Below are positions 1-9,680 of a stretch of 64,000 bases of DNA, one piece after another. Within the stretch, counting starts at the first letter, position 1; each line of letters starts with the position of its first letter. The stretch lies in NCBI GenBank assembly GCA_960531495.1, contig OY482861.1, forward strand, positions 2,728,001 through 2,792,000, read 5' to 3'. Under the pieces are notes generated by a model that searched no databases, was not told where the DNA came from, and was given only the letters and a program-made list of their open reading frames with translations. The position numbers and the translations under genes were made by a program. This DNA is from Zeus faber. Taxonomy: Eukaryota > Chordata > Actinopteri > Zeiformes > Zeidae.

Positions 1-2470
1 AGAATTAAAGAAAGATTGAAAGAAATATTGAAAGAAAGAATGAAAGAAAGATTGAAAGATTAAACAATTGAAAGAAAGATTGCAAGAAAGATTGAAAAAA
101 GAAAGATTGAAAGAAATAATGAAAGATAGATTGAACGATTGGAAGAAATATTGAAAGATAGAAAAATTGAAAGTAAGAAAGATTGAAAGAAATAATGAAA
201 GAAAGATTGAAAGAAAGAATGAAAGAAAGATTGGAAGATTGGAAGAAATATTGAAAGATAGAAAAATTGAAAGAAAGAAAGATTGAAAAAAAGAATTAAA
301 GAAAGATTGAAAGATTGAAAGAAAGAATGAAAGAAAGATTGAAAGATTGAAAGATTGAAATATTGAAAGAAAGAATGAAAGAAAGATTGAAAGATTGAAA
401 GAAATATTGAAAGAAAGAGAGATTGAAAGAAAGATTGAAAGTTTGAAAGAAAGATTGAAAGAAAGATTGAAAGACTGAAAGAAAGAATGAAAGAAAGATT
501 GAAAGTTTGAAAGAAAGAATAAAAGAATTAAAGAAAGATTGAAAGAAATATTGAAAGAAAGAATGAAAGAAAGATTGAAAGATTAAACAATTGAAAGAAA
601 GATTGCAAGAAAGATTGAAAAAAGAAAGATTGAAAGAAATAATGAAAGAAAGATTGAACGATTGGAAGAAATATTGAAAGATAGAAAAATTGAAAGTAAG
701 AAAGATTGAAAGAAATAATGAAAGAAAGATTGAAAGATTGAAAGAAAGAATGAAAGAAAGATTGAAAGATTGGAAGAAATATTGAAAGATAGAAAAATTG
801 AAAGAAAGAAAGATTGAAAAAAAGAATTAAAGAAAGATTGAAGGATTGAAAGAAAGAATGAAAGAAAGATTGAAAGATTGAAATATTGAAAGAAAGAATG
901 AAAGAAAGATTGAAAGATTGAAAGAAATCTTGAAAGAAAGAGAGATTGAAAGAAAGATTGAAAGTTTGAAAGAAAGATTGAAAGAAAGATTTAAAGAAAG
1001 AAAGATTGAAAGAAATATTGAAAGAAAGATTGAAAGATTGAAAGAAAGATTGAAAGAAAGAATGAAAGAAAGATTGAACGATTGAAATATTGAAATAAAG
1101 AATGAAAGTTTGAAAGAAAGATTGAAAGAAAGTTTTAAAGAAAGAAAGAAAGATTGAAATAAATAATGAAAGAAAGATTGAAAGAAGGAATGAAAGAATG
1201 AAAGAAAGATTGAAAGATTGAAAGAAATATTGAAAGAAAGAACAATTGAAAGATTGAAAGAAAGAATGAAAGATTGAAAGAAAGATTGAAAGATTGAAAG
1301 AAAGATTGAAAAAATGAAAGATTGAAAGAAAGAATAAAAGAAAGATTGAAAGAACGATTGAAAGATTGAAAGAAAGAATGAAAGAAAGATTAAAGGAAGG
1401 AATGAAAGAAAGAATGAAAGATTGAAAGAAACATTGAAAGAAAGATTGAAAGATTGAAAGAAAGAATGAAAGAGAGATTGAAAGATTGAATGAAAGATTG
1501 AAAGATCGATTGAAAGATTGAAAGATTGAAAGAAAGATTGAAAGAAAGATTGAAAGTTTGAAAGAAAGATTTAAAGAAAGATTGAAATATTGAAAGAAAT
1601 ATTGAAAGAGAGAAAGATTAAAAGTAAGAAAGATTGAAAGAAAGAATGAAAGAAAGATTGAATGATTGAAAGATTGAAAGAAAGATTGAAAGAAAGAAAG
1701 ATTGAAAGAAAGAATGAAAGATTGAAAGAAGGAATGAAAGAATGAAAGAAAGAATGAAAGAAAGATTGAAAGAAAGATTGAAAGAAATATTGAAAGAAAG
1801 AAAGATTGAAAGTAAGAAAGATTGAAAGAAAGAATGAAAGAAAGATTGAAAGATTGAAAGAAAGATTGAAAAAAGAAAGATTGAAAGAAAGATTGAAAGA
1901 GAGATTGAAAGAAATATTGAAAGACTGAAAGAAAGAATGAAAGAAAGATTGAAAGAAAGATTGAAAGAAAGAAAGAAAAATTGAAAGAAAGATTGAAAGA
2001 TTGAAAGAAAGATTGAAAGAACGATTGAAATAAAGGAGAACGAAAGAAAGGTTGATCCATTAACATCAGCACAACCCCATTGTGTTTATTGTTCTATGAT
2101 AAGATTGAAAGAAAGATTGAAAATAAGATTGAAAGAAACAAAGATTGAAAGAAAGATTTAAAAAAAATGAGTACTAGTCACTTTTAAAAAATCATTTGTC
2201 CTATGGATTAAATGAATGAAAGAATGAAAGAAAGATTGAAAGAAGGATTGAAAGAAAGAAAGATTGAAAGTCATATAAATTGAAAGAAAGAATGAAAGAA
2301 AGATTGAACGATTGAAAGAAAGATTGAAAGAAAGAAAGATTGAAAGAAAGAATGAAAGACAGATTGAAAGAAAGAATGAAAGAAAGATTGAAAGAAAGAA
2401 TGAAAGAATGAAAAAAAGATTTAAAGATTGAAAGAAATATTGAAAGAAAGAAAGATTGAAAGAAAGATTT
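1..2470. repeat. GAAAGATT-type purine-rich satellite array 1
   Basis: The + strand is a degenerate tandem array of GAAA blocks punctuated by GATT, with a basic period of about 8 to 12 bases (ATTGAAAGAAAG). It is nearly pure purine on one strand apart from regularly spaced T residues. A longer period is visible: the diagnostic variants TAAACAATTG (61 and 583) and GGAAGAAATATTG (141 and 664) recur about 522 bases apart, so 8-12-mers are nested in a higher-order unit. Long minus-strand frames rich in F, S, Q, N and L run through it because the CT-rich strand rarely makes stops. They are not genes. The array restarts at 27866. A 54-base non-satellite segment interrupts it at 2161-2214. Confidence 0.97.
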
Positions 2471-2525
2471 AAAAAAAATGAGTACTAGTCACTTTTAAAA
2501 AATCATTTGTCCTATGGATTAAATG
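2161..2525. repeat. Duplicated 54-base non-satellite segment at the array edge
   Basis: The same segment, containing GTACTAGTCACTTTT and ending GGATTAAATG, occurs at 2161-2214 and 2472-2525, exactly 311 bases apart. About 255 bases of satellite lie between the copies. The second copy leads into unique flanking DNA, so it marks the true array border. The first is a copy carried into the array, as expected from unequal exchange or slippage at the edge. Confidence 0.9.
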
Positions 2526-2610
2526 CCATACACACTTGCATCTCTCCCCTCCCACCCCACACACATTCACATGACCAATCCTCCCAACACCCACACACAC
2601 ATGCGTACAT

Positions 2611-2611
<1 letters not shown>

Positions 2612-2648
<37 letters not shown>
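2612..2648. repeat. (CA)n microsatellite
   Basis: About 18 uninterrupted CA dinucleotides lie just upstream of the gypsy insertion, in flanking DNA that is already CA-rich from about 2525. Confidence 0.97.
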
Positions 2649-2651
<3 letters not shown>

Positions 2652-2675
2652 CACAGGAATAAATGTACCCGTACA

Positions 2676-3192
2676 TGTTAGGCCCACGGCCTCCCAGCGC
2701 CACTAGAGGCCGCCCTTGCCCCATCTGCAGCTCCCTACTCAGACCCAATTGCACACACCTGGGATCAATTACCCGCACTGTATTTAGCCCCAGCTTCCTA
2801 GCCATTCCTTGCCAGACCGTCAACTAGCTTTCCCCGAGTTGCATCGCGATTGGCTCCCTTCCTAGTTCCTAGTTCCTAGTTCCTAGTTCCTAGTTCCTAG
2901 TTCCCAGTTCCCAGTTCCAAGTTCCTAGTTTATGTCTTGTTGTCTCGCCTTCCCTTCACCTGTCTGTCTCCGCTTGTCGACCAGGACTCTCCACCCAGCC
3001 TGGTTCCCCGTCTCTCCACCCGGATCCTGGACCCCATCTCCTGGTCATCATCGTCCCTGCCCTGCCCTGCTCCATCCCCTCCCGACCAGGTCCCCCCGGC
3101 CAGCTCCACCGTCCCAGTTAATAAACATCCCTTGCCTGCCTCCCGTGTCCCTGTGTCGTGCGTTTGGGTTCCTCCCTGTTCGGGTCGTGACA
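2676..3192 (+). repeat. 5' LTR of the gypsy element
   Basis: This 517-base LTR has TG...CA ends and directly abuts the 5-base target duplication. It holds a minisatellite of ten CCTAGTT-like 7-mers (2861-2930) and an AATAAA polyadenylation signal near 3120. It differs from the 3' LTR by small indels and substitutions: ten against six 7-mer units, an insertion of about 18 bases at the GCATCGC site of the 3' copy, and extra bases after AATAAA in the 3' copy. Confidence 0.93.
2861..2930 (+). repeat. CCTAGTT minisatellite in the LTR
   Basis: Ten tandem 7-base units (CCTAGTT, with CCCAGTT and CCAAGTT variants) lie inside the 5' LTR. The 3' LTR has six units at 4764-4805. LTRs are identical at insertion, so the difference arose afterwards or during reverse transcription. 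Confidence 0.95.
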
Positions 3193-3213
3193 GTACGGTC
3201 TGGCCAGGAAAAC

Positions 3214-4161
3214 ATGGACCCAGCCGACACAGAAGGGCTCCGCCGCGCACTCCGGGACAGAGGAGTGTTGCTTGGGCAACATGACCGGGTCCTCCGGGAC
3301 ATCGCGGAACACCTCCGGACCATCTCTGCGGCCGTCAGCAGCCTGCAGGGCCCTCCGGCCCCCGTGGCCTCCCCTGCTCCTCCGACCTGCCCTCCTTCCC
3401 CCACCAGGGCTCCCAGCGCCTCTCTCGTTCCCCCTGAGCCCCACGTTCCGGCTCCAGCGCCTTACGACGGCGATTTCGGCACCTGCCGCGCCTTCCTTGT
3501 GCAGTGCGCGGTGGTTTTCCAACAGCGGCTGTCGTCGTACGACTCCGATAGTGCCCACATCGCGTTCCTCATCTCCTGCCTGAGAGGGGCGGCTCTCGGC
3601 TGGGGTTCCGCGGTTTGGAGTCAGGGGGGTCCCGTGAGTCTCTCCTACGATCTGTTTACCCGCGAAATGAGGAGAGTCTTCGACCACCCAGTTTGCGGCA
3701 AGGAGGCCGCCAGAAGACTCCTCTCCCTCCGCCAGGGTTCCCGTAGCGTCGCCTCCCTCGTCGTCGAGTTCAGGACTCTAGCCGCGGAAAGCGGCTGGAA
3801 TGACGGAGCCCTGCAGGACGTGTTCCAGCGTGCCCTGAACGACGAGTTGCGGGACGAGCTGGCACGGCGGGACGAGCCCACGGACCTGGACCAACTAGTG
3901 GAGACCTCAATCCGCCTGGACAACCGGCTACGGGAGCGCCATCGCGAGAGGGAGGGGGCGAGCCTCCAGTCCGTGCCTCCCGCCTGGGCGGCCACGCCCC
4001 AGTCTCCAGCGCCCGCTACTCTTGGGCGCCGCACAAGTCCCCCGACTCTCTCCGATGCCGAGCCAATGCAGCTTGGTCGCTCCCGGATCTACCCAGAGGA
4101 GCGAGCACGCCGCCTACAGACCGGTGCCTCTCTGTATTGCGGTCGGCTGGGACACCTCTGA
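3214..4161 (+). CDS. Gypsy Gag polyprotein, truncated in the zinc knuckle
   Basis: The 315-residue frame starts at the first ATG after the 5' LTR (MDPADTEG...). The frame is open further upstream, but that part lies in the LTR. The N-terminal third predicts a coiled region followed by a Pro/Ala/Ser-rich linker. The middle carries the retrotransposon-gag fold typical of fish gypsy elements, including a segment around FRTLAAESGW, and a charged helical region follows. The C-terminus should be a CX2CX4HX4C knuckle. Here the first Cys is Ser (SLYCGRLGHL) and a TGA at 4159-4161 falls inside the knuckle, so the last Cys is lost. Nucleic-acid binding is therefore probably defective. The Gag family assignment is firm. 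Whether any protein is made is unknown. Confidence 0.85.
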   Translation: MDPADTEGLRRALRDRGVLLGQHDRVLRDIAEHLRTISAAVSSLQGPPAPVASPAPPTCPPSPTRAPSASLVPPEPHVPAPAPYDGDFGTCRAFLVQCAVVFQQRLSSYDSDSAHIAFLISCLRGAALGWGSAVWSQGGPVSLSYDLFTREMRRVFDHPVCGKEAARRLLSLRQGSRSVASLVVEFRTLAAESGWNDGALQDVFQRALNDELRDELARRDEPTDLDQLVETSIRLDNRLRERHREREGASLQSVPPAWAATPQSPAPATLGRRTSPPTLSDAEPMQLGRSRIYPEERARRLQTGASLYCGRLGHL

Positions 4162-4200
4162 GCCACCTGCCCGGTCCGGCCACGAGAGGGCGACTCCTCG

Positions 4201-4700
4201 GTAGGGCTACGCTCCGGCCGCTCCTTACCACGTCATCGCCCCTATGACTGCGCAATCAACCTCCTGCCAGGCGCCCCCCTCCCCTGCAGTCGCCTGTATA
4301 ACGTCTCCCGGTCTGAACAGGAGGCCATGGAGACTCACATCCGCGACTCTCTCGCTGCCAGGATTACTCGTCCCTCGTTTTCTCCGCTAGGCGCAGGGTT
4401 CTTCTTTGTTGCGGAGAAGGACAAGACCCTCCGTCCTTGCGTCGATTTCAGGGGACTGAACGATATCACGATCAAAGACAAGTACCCCTTGCCCCTGATG
4501 GATTCAGTCTTCGTCCCCATCCAGGGGGCCACCCACTTTTCCAAGCTGGACCTCCGCAACGCTTACCACCTGGTCCGCATCCGCAAAGGGGACGAGTGGA
4601 AGACTGCCTTTAACACCCCGCTCGGTCACTTTGAGTACCTTGTTATGCCCTTTGGGCTGTCAAATGCCCCAGCGGTCTTCCAGGCCCTAATTAACGGGAG
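4201..4700 (+). pseudogene. Gypsy reverse-transcriptase N-terminal fragment
   Basis: The reading frame through the ATG at 4327 is continuous upstream to about 4201. It encodes the region just before and into RT ([25 protein letters not shown]), then the fingers and palm with [23 protein letters not shown] (first catalytic Asp) and [14 protein letters not shown]. It stops at about 4700, before the YVDD box, where it joins LTR sequence. The protease that should precede RT is absent, so gag and RT are joined by a deletion near 4165-4225. The open frame to 4803 is read-through into the LTR and is not protein-coding. Confidence 0.88.
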
Positions 4701-4705
4701 GTTAG

Positions 4706-5075
4706 CAACTAGCTTTCCCCGAGTTGCATCGCCGCGTCAGCCGCGTCAGCGATTGGCTCCCTTCCTAGTTCCTAGTTCCCAGTTCCAAGTTCCAAGTTCC
4801 TAGTTTATGTCTTGTTGTCTCGCCTTCCCTTCACCTGTCTGTCTCCGCTGGTCGACCAGGACTCTCCACCCAGCCTGGTTCCCCGTCTCTCCACCCGGAT
4901 CCTGGACCCCATCTCCTGGTCATCATCGTCCCTGTCCTGCCCTGCTCCATCCCCCCCCGACCAGGTCCCCCCGGCCAGCTCCACCGTCCCGGTTAATAAA
5001 CATCACTTTATTATTTGCCTGCCTCCCGTGTCCCTGTGTCGTGCGTTTGGGTTCCTCCCTGTTCTGGTCGTGACA
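4706..5075 (+). repeat. 3' LTR of the gypsy element, 5'-truncated
   Basis: It matches 2821-3192 of the 5' LTR and ends GTGACA directly before the GTACA target duplication. The first ~145 LTR bases (equivalent of 2676-2820) are missing. The RT fragment joins the LTR at CAACTAGCTTT, so one deletion removed most of pol and the start of U3. An AATAAA is near 4995. Confidence 0.92.
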
Positions 5076-5080
5076 GTACA

Positions 5081-5214
5081 TCCAGTATGTATACACACAC
5101 AGTCATGTTAACCTATACACTGTGGTTTAAACAGGACTACGTACTACCCATATGCACTCACAGCACTGTGTATATCCTCTCCCACCACACACATTCACAT
5201 AACAAACCGTCCCG

Positions 5215-5253
<39 letters not shown>

Positions 5254-6729
5254 GATGCAAGTCATATCAACACAGCTGAAGCCGCCTTGTGTTATGAATT
5301 CCTCTCATGCCGCAGCCTTCAGCTCTCCAGTAGCTCTCCAGCAGCTCCTCGTGTCCCAGCAGAGCTGCCGTGCAGTTGTTCTGCTGCTAAAGGCTGTCAA
5401 CGTTCAGCGGGCGGACGCTCGTTTGCCCCCACCCTCCGAGCTCCCCTGCCATCCAGGGTCCTTCTGACCCCCCCCCCCCCCTTTAGCAGGGAGCTTGCCA
5501 TCCTGCTTCTGTGTGTGGCCAGAGTCCACCGCTGCACACATCCCCTGGCCGACACGGCCCGTTGTGTTGTTGTTTTTTTATAATAGGGGGGATAAACAAA
5601 GTGTGTGTGTGGCGGAACAATCTCACGGGTTACAGGGGCCAAGTTGGGTTCACCTGTCGACGATGACGAAGCCCGGCATTGACGTGCAAGCTTGGCGGCG
5701 GTAGTGGAGTCGGGTGGTGGGGGTAGGCAGACTCAGAGCTTTACAAGGAGCGGGGCCGGGAAATGTGGCGCACGGCTGAAGGCGACGTAGCTAAATCACC
5801 TCCACGGGGTGTTTACGGGGAAGGATCATTAGCGAGCTCGGCTACCTGCGTTACCCCTCGCTCTCCCTCCGTCAGCGTTTCGGCAGGAGTCCAGGGAGTC
5901 TGATGCCCTCATTAATAAAGATTACTATCTTGTCCTACAATGAATAGTAGTAATTTTAATAATTATGCCGAACAGCGATAAACTTAATCTCATTAAATTA
6001 ATGCCCAATCGTTCTTCTTTACAAAGAATAATCCACGTATTCATAATAATAAATAATAATTTGGTTATCAAAATGCGTCATTATAGACGTTTTTTTTAAT
6101 ATCTTAATGGTATATTTTGTACGATCACATTAGCATGATGTAATAATAATTTTGGGAATGCATTATTAAAATATATTAAAATAATTTATTTGGATGGAGT
6201 AATTTTTTGGAGAAGCTTCCGCATTGCGGGAGGAGAACGTCTGAGAGAAGCACACTATATTTACCCTATCTCCTCATGCCGTGACTGTGCCCAATATTGA
6301 AACAGCAGAAGAAGAACGGGGGCAATAAAATGGATATAGAGTAAGTGCACGAAAAAAAAATGTTTTAGAAAGTTAACTTTTCAATTGTTACACGTTTTTG
6401 CTGTTAAATGCTAGCAGTTTTGTGTTATAACACGATATAACACGGAGAGATTATGCATGCAAAAGTTAATGACTTTGTTTTATTTTATAAAGCCGTTTTT
6501 AACATGCACAGTATCTAGCTTTAGTTAAATGTGTGTTGGAGTGGAGTGTTAACTAGCATTTAGATTTAGTTTACTGTGTGTTGGTGCAGGGAGACGGTAC
6601 TGTGAGAGAGAGACGGTTTTCAAACAGACAGACGGACCCGCTAGCTAAGTTTCTCTTGATCGGTTCTCCACCAAAGCGTGCTGAGAGAGTCCGGACTGTT
6701 TTTTGCCAGTTTAGACTTTATTTGAAGGT
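5081..6729. other. Non-coding interval, no supported gene
   Basis: This holds a (CA)n tract at 5216-5250, a short poly-C run near 5470 and a GC-richer patch (about 5290-5900), then AT-rich sequence. A TATA-like box (CTATATTTA, about 6255) precedes an ATG and a GTAAGT donor-like site near 6318-6330. This could be a first exon paired with 7539-7762, but the evidence is thin. No frame has recognisable homology. Confidence 0.5.
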
Positions 6730-6840
6730 ACAATGGTACCTCGACTTATGACTGCATCTACTTACTAATCCAAGATACGATAGTCGCTAAAATTAGCATC
6801 GTCTTACGACTGACTGCTCCAGGATACGACCGTGGAAATT
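6728..6840. repeat. Possible pogo/Tigger-like terminal sequence
   Basis: ATGGTACCTCGACTTATGAC and the following TACGA-type words resemble the ends of vertebrate pogo/Tigger non-autonomous elements, which begin CAGTGGTACCTC. I find no matching opposite terminus and no clear TA duplication. This is a resemblance only. Confidence 0.25.
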
Positions 6841-7538
6841 TGTAGTTGGCGCGTCGGCGTCAGTCAGCGGGCGACCTACATCGTGTGTGCACGTTGTTCG
6901 TGGCTTATCGATTTTTTTTTCATATTTACTGTGTTTGTGCTGTGCATTTTGTTTTTTTGTTTTTTAACTTATGAAAGCAATATGTGCTCTCTGTCATTTG
7001 GGTGGGCCGGCTGTACAAGTGGTTGCCTGCTGAAATAGAATATTTTCTGCAATGATATCTGTTATCCTCGGGCAGTGCCTGACTTTAAGGATAAACAGTA
7101 AAAGATAACATTTATAAAGTCGCGATCATGTGGGACATCTGGAACAATCACAGCATCCCATTTTGCTGGTTCATACACATTGCTGTATGGAGGTGATTTA
7201 GCAGCATGAGAAATGTACCACTGAATTTTGGAGTCCTAAATAGTTGTAACTGGTTCTAATGTTGTTGTGATTTTATTTTTTCCTATTGAAATAAAAAAAA
7301 ATGAAAGTCAAACCTGATTTTAAATTTCACTCATCCTTTGGTCATGAAATGGAAAAATAATTTTTCAATTTAGATTTTTGTATCTCCAAAAAAGCAAAAT
7401 TTGAAAACCACTCATACCCCATTTTTTCCATTTCTGATTCTGAATTGAGAATAGAGTAACCAAAAGATACAGCGATTGAAAGACCTGGTCTACACTCCTA
7501 ATTGTATTTGTCCTTTTACATTTCTATTTCTATCTTAG

Positions 7539-7762
7539 AAATCTCTGAGAGAAGGAGGTGGTTACCTGAGGAGGTCCATGCGGTGGAAAAGAACCTGAAG
7601 GCTTTCATTGAAAGTGGTAAAGTGCCGGGAAGGACTGAGTGTGATGCATGTATTAGAGCTTCACCTGAAGCTCTAAACCAGCGAAGCTGGACTGCATTGA
7701 AGTACTATGTAAAAAATCGTATCACTGCCATCCAATGCGAAAGTGCGAGAAGAATTTATTAA
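7539..7762 (+). pseudogene. Orphan exon with a SANT/Myb-like domain
   Basis: A polypyrimidine tract ending TATCTTAG (7531-7538) precedes an open frame to TAA at 7760-7762. It encodes a compact domain with the pattern RRWLPEEVHAVEKNL, GKVPGRTECDACI, then RSWTALKYYVKNRI. The Trp spacing, the acidic first helix and the paired Cys match a domain I recognise at the C-termini of many multicopy, uncharacterised fish proteins, often linked to mobile elements. It looks like a terminal exon of such a gene. I cannot find its other exons nearby, apart from a doubtful first exon near 6318. Function unknown. Confidence 0.45.
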
Positions 7763-7969
7763 TAGAGTTGTTAAAGCATTTGCTCAAACATGTTGGTTCA
7801 CGTTGCTCAAAAATGTTGGTTCATTTGATGCAACTTCATTTTTGATGATGTTTGTGTTGTTCGTTGGCATCCTGAGTACCCAGGTATACACTGGAGTTCA
7901 ACTAGTTATTGATTTTATCAGGCGAAAACATTGATAATTAGTAGTTAGGTGCAGTCAAAGGCCGCAAGT

Positions 7970-8373
7970 CAATTCATCTGCTGATAACAACTGACTCTAC
8001 GGTGGCCAACGGGAAAACTCTGCAACTAAAGAAAATACATGTAAATAGACAAAACGCAAGCAAATTTAGAAAATGTCATCATCAATTTGACAACACAGGC
8101 AACAACACAATGGAAAAGTTCACGAAGGAACAAACTTAAAATAAAAACATCAAGAAATGTTTGTGTATCATATCTGATATATTCCCCAAATGAAGTGTCC
8201 GTGGTGAATTGCTTTTAAGTTTGTTTCTGTGCAAATGTTTCCATTGTTTTGCATCTCTTGCCTGTGTTGTCAAATTGATGATGATGTTTTCTGAATTTGC
8301 TTGTGTTTTGTCTATTTGCAGTGAGTTTTCGTGCCGACCACCGTAGGGTAGGTTTTTATCAGCAGATTAATTG
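7970..8373. mobile_element. Fold-back (palindromic) element
   Basis: The left arm, about 7970-8142, is the reverse complement of about 8210-8373 with scattered mismatches. Both arms carry CTGCTGAT, AATAGACAAAAC and ATCATCAATTTGACAACACA. The loop is about 67 bases. A 22-base imperfect direct repeat (TAGTTAGGTGCAG...CAAAGGCC, one mismatch) flanks it at 7942-7963 and 8382-8403. It has no coding capacity. It resembles a MITE or foldback element, and I do not recognise the family. The left end of the 19.5-kb duplicated unit falls inside its right arm. Confidence 0.85.
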
Positions 8374-8403
8374 AAAATGGATAGTTAGGTGCAGGCAAAG
8401 GCC

Positions 8404-9287
8404 AAAGGTCAGGGTTTACCACCATACTACTCTTCCCCCGCGTGAATACATTGCACTTTTTCTTTGTTACAAAGCATATCAGGAGACTTACTGAGCCCTG
8501 TGTGAGCCCTTGTTTGTTTTCTTGTGCCATCTGCTCCTTTTTATTTTATAATAAATAATTGTAATTTTTTATCTACATTTTGTACAGTGGGTGTAGGTTT
8601 ATTCCCCGTTCGATTAAGTTTGGAAGAAAATATTATACTGTCAAAACCATCAAATTAAATAACAATTGATTCTGTGCTCTCTTTTAAAGTATATGTGGTA
8701 TTTGTCATACTTATCTGGAAATCAATTGATGAACCGGTATTTAAGTCGAAAATGATCTGCATAATATGCTCAAATTTACTACATTTACTTACAGCGTGCT
8801 TAGGTAGAAAAATAATCTTTACTTTCCAATTTTTGATATGTTTAAGTGGTGTTGGCCTGAGGCCTGATTTCTTAAATTGGTTGTATATCCTTTCAAATTA
8901 ATAATTATACTTTTGGAAGGTTTATATTTTTCAATCAGAATCTGACCTATTGATTAAAAAAAGTGTTCAGTGTCAAAGTTTGCATGTCAATAGACCATAA
9001 CATGGTGGGTCCCCTGTGTAATCAAAAAGTCAGGTGGGGTTCCCATGAGGCTCAAAAATTCAGGTCTAAAATCTTTTTGAGGGTTATCATTTTTTAAAGT
9101 AGTTTTTGTATCATCAAAAAATGATCCGTGATTTATGTACTCAACACTAAACATTTTACGAGACACAAGGACGCGTTAGCATGGGCTATGCCACGTGAAA
9201 ACCCCAGCATGCAATGGGGGGCGTACCTTCGTATTCCTGTCTATTATTTGTCCGCATTTTGTTAATTGTTTATATTCTTGTTATTTA
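8404..9287. other. Non-coding, unit A
   Basis: AT-rich sequence shared with B (31210-32093). I see no supported gene, terminal repeat or tandem structure. Confidence 0.5.
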
Positions 9288-9350
9288 CATTTACATTTAC
9301 ATTTAGTCATTTAGCAGATGCTTTTATCCAAAGCGACTTACAAGGGAGAA
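9288..9350. repeat. Conserved teleost dispersed-repeat motif, unit A
   Basis: TTTACATTTACATTTACATT leads into TTTAGTCATTTAGCAGATG and CTTTTATCCAAAGCGACTTA. This string is extremely common in teleost genomes as the tail of dispersed elements. I do not assign a named family. Confidence 0.75.
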
Positions 9351-9680
9351 TAACATTCAAGCTACAGCTATTTCTCTACATTCTGCTGGTACTTGTAGAG
9401 TTAATTGACTAACCGATATGATGGTCTATAGACCAATCAATAGAAAAAATAGTTTCACCTTTACAGCCAGCAGTAAGGTTTTTGGATGCTTTAAATTGCA
9501 GTACACTTGTTCTAGAAAATGATCAGTTTCTAAGTTATGGAGCCATTTCAAAATGTTATTGTCGAATTAGTGTCTTGTGCTGTTCTTATTTATCTATTGT
9601 GCCTCAACACTTTTAGAAGCCTCGTGGAAAGTCAGTAGTATTTATTTTGGGTTTTTGTCTGTTAAGAAACAGGTGATCAC

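Larger units (their letters stand above)
2676..5075 (+). mobile_element. Ty3/gypsy LTR retrotransposon, internally deleted
   Basis: The element runs from TGTTAG at 2676 to GTGACA at 5075. It is flanked by a perfect 5-base target duplication, GTACA, at 2671-2675 and 5076-5080. It has two LTRs, a gag frame opening just after the 5' LTR, and the N-terminal part of reverse transcriptase. The protease, the YVDD half of RT, RNase H and integrase are all missing, and the deletion runs into the 3' LTR. It is about 2.4 kb against roughly 5 kb expected for an intact element. Gag and pol residues fit the abundant teleost gypsy family, an assignment made by recognition and not by a search. It cannot be autonomous. 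Confidence 0.93.

Noticed and set aside
528-2072. 514-codon minus-strand open frame, with similar frames at 27779-30000
   Set aside because: It consists of F, S, Q, N and L repeats from translating the CT-rich strand of a short-period satellite. There is no domain, and frames are open in several phases.
2469-2823. Cys/Val-rich minus-strand frames around 2600
   Set aside because: They are translations of the (CA)n/(TG)n tract.
2930-3687. Minus-strand frames opposite the gypsy LTR and gag
   Set aside because: GC-rich antisense shadows of a recognised gag frame, with no homology of their own.
6250-6335. Promoter and first exon (TATA-like box, ATG, GTAAGT)
   Set aside because: The elements are short and the coding part is only a few codons. 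Without a transcript or homologue it cannot be supported.
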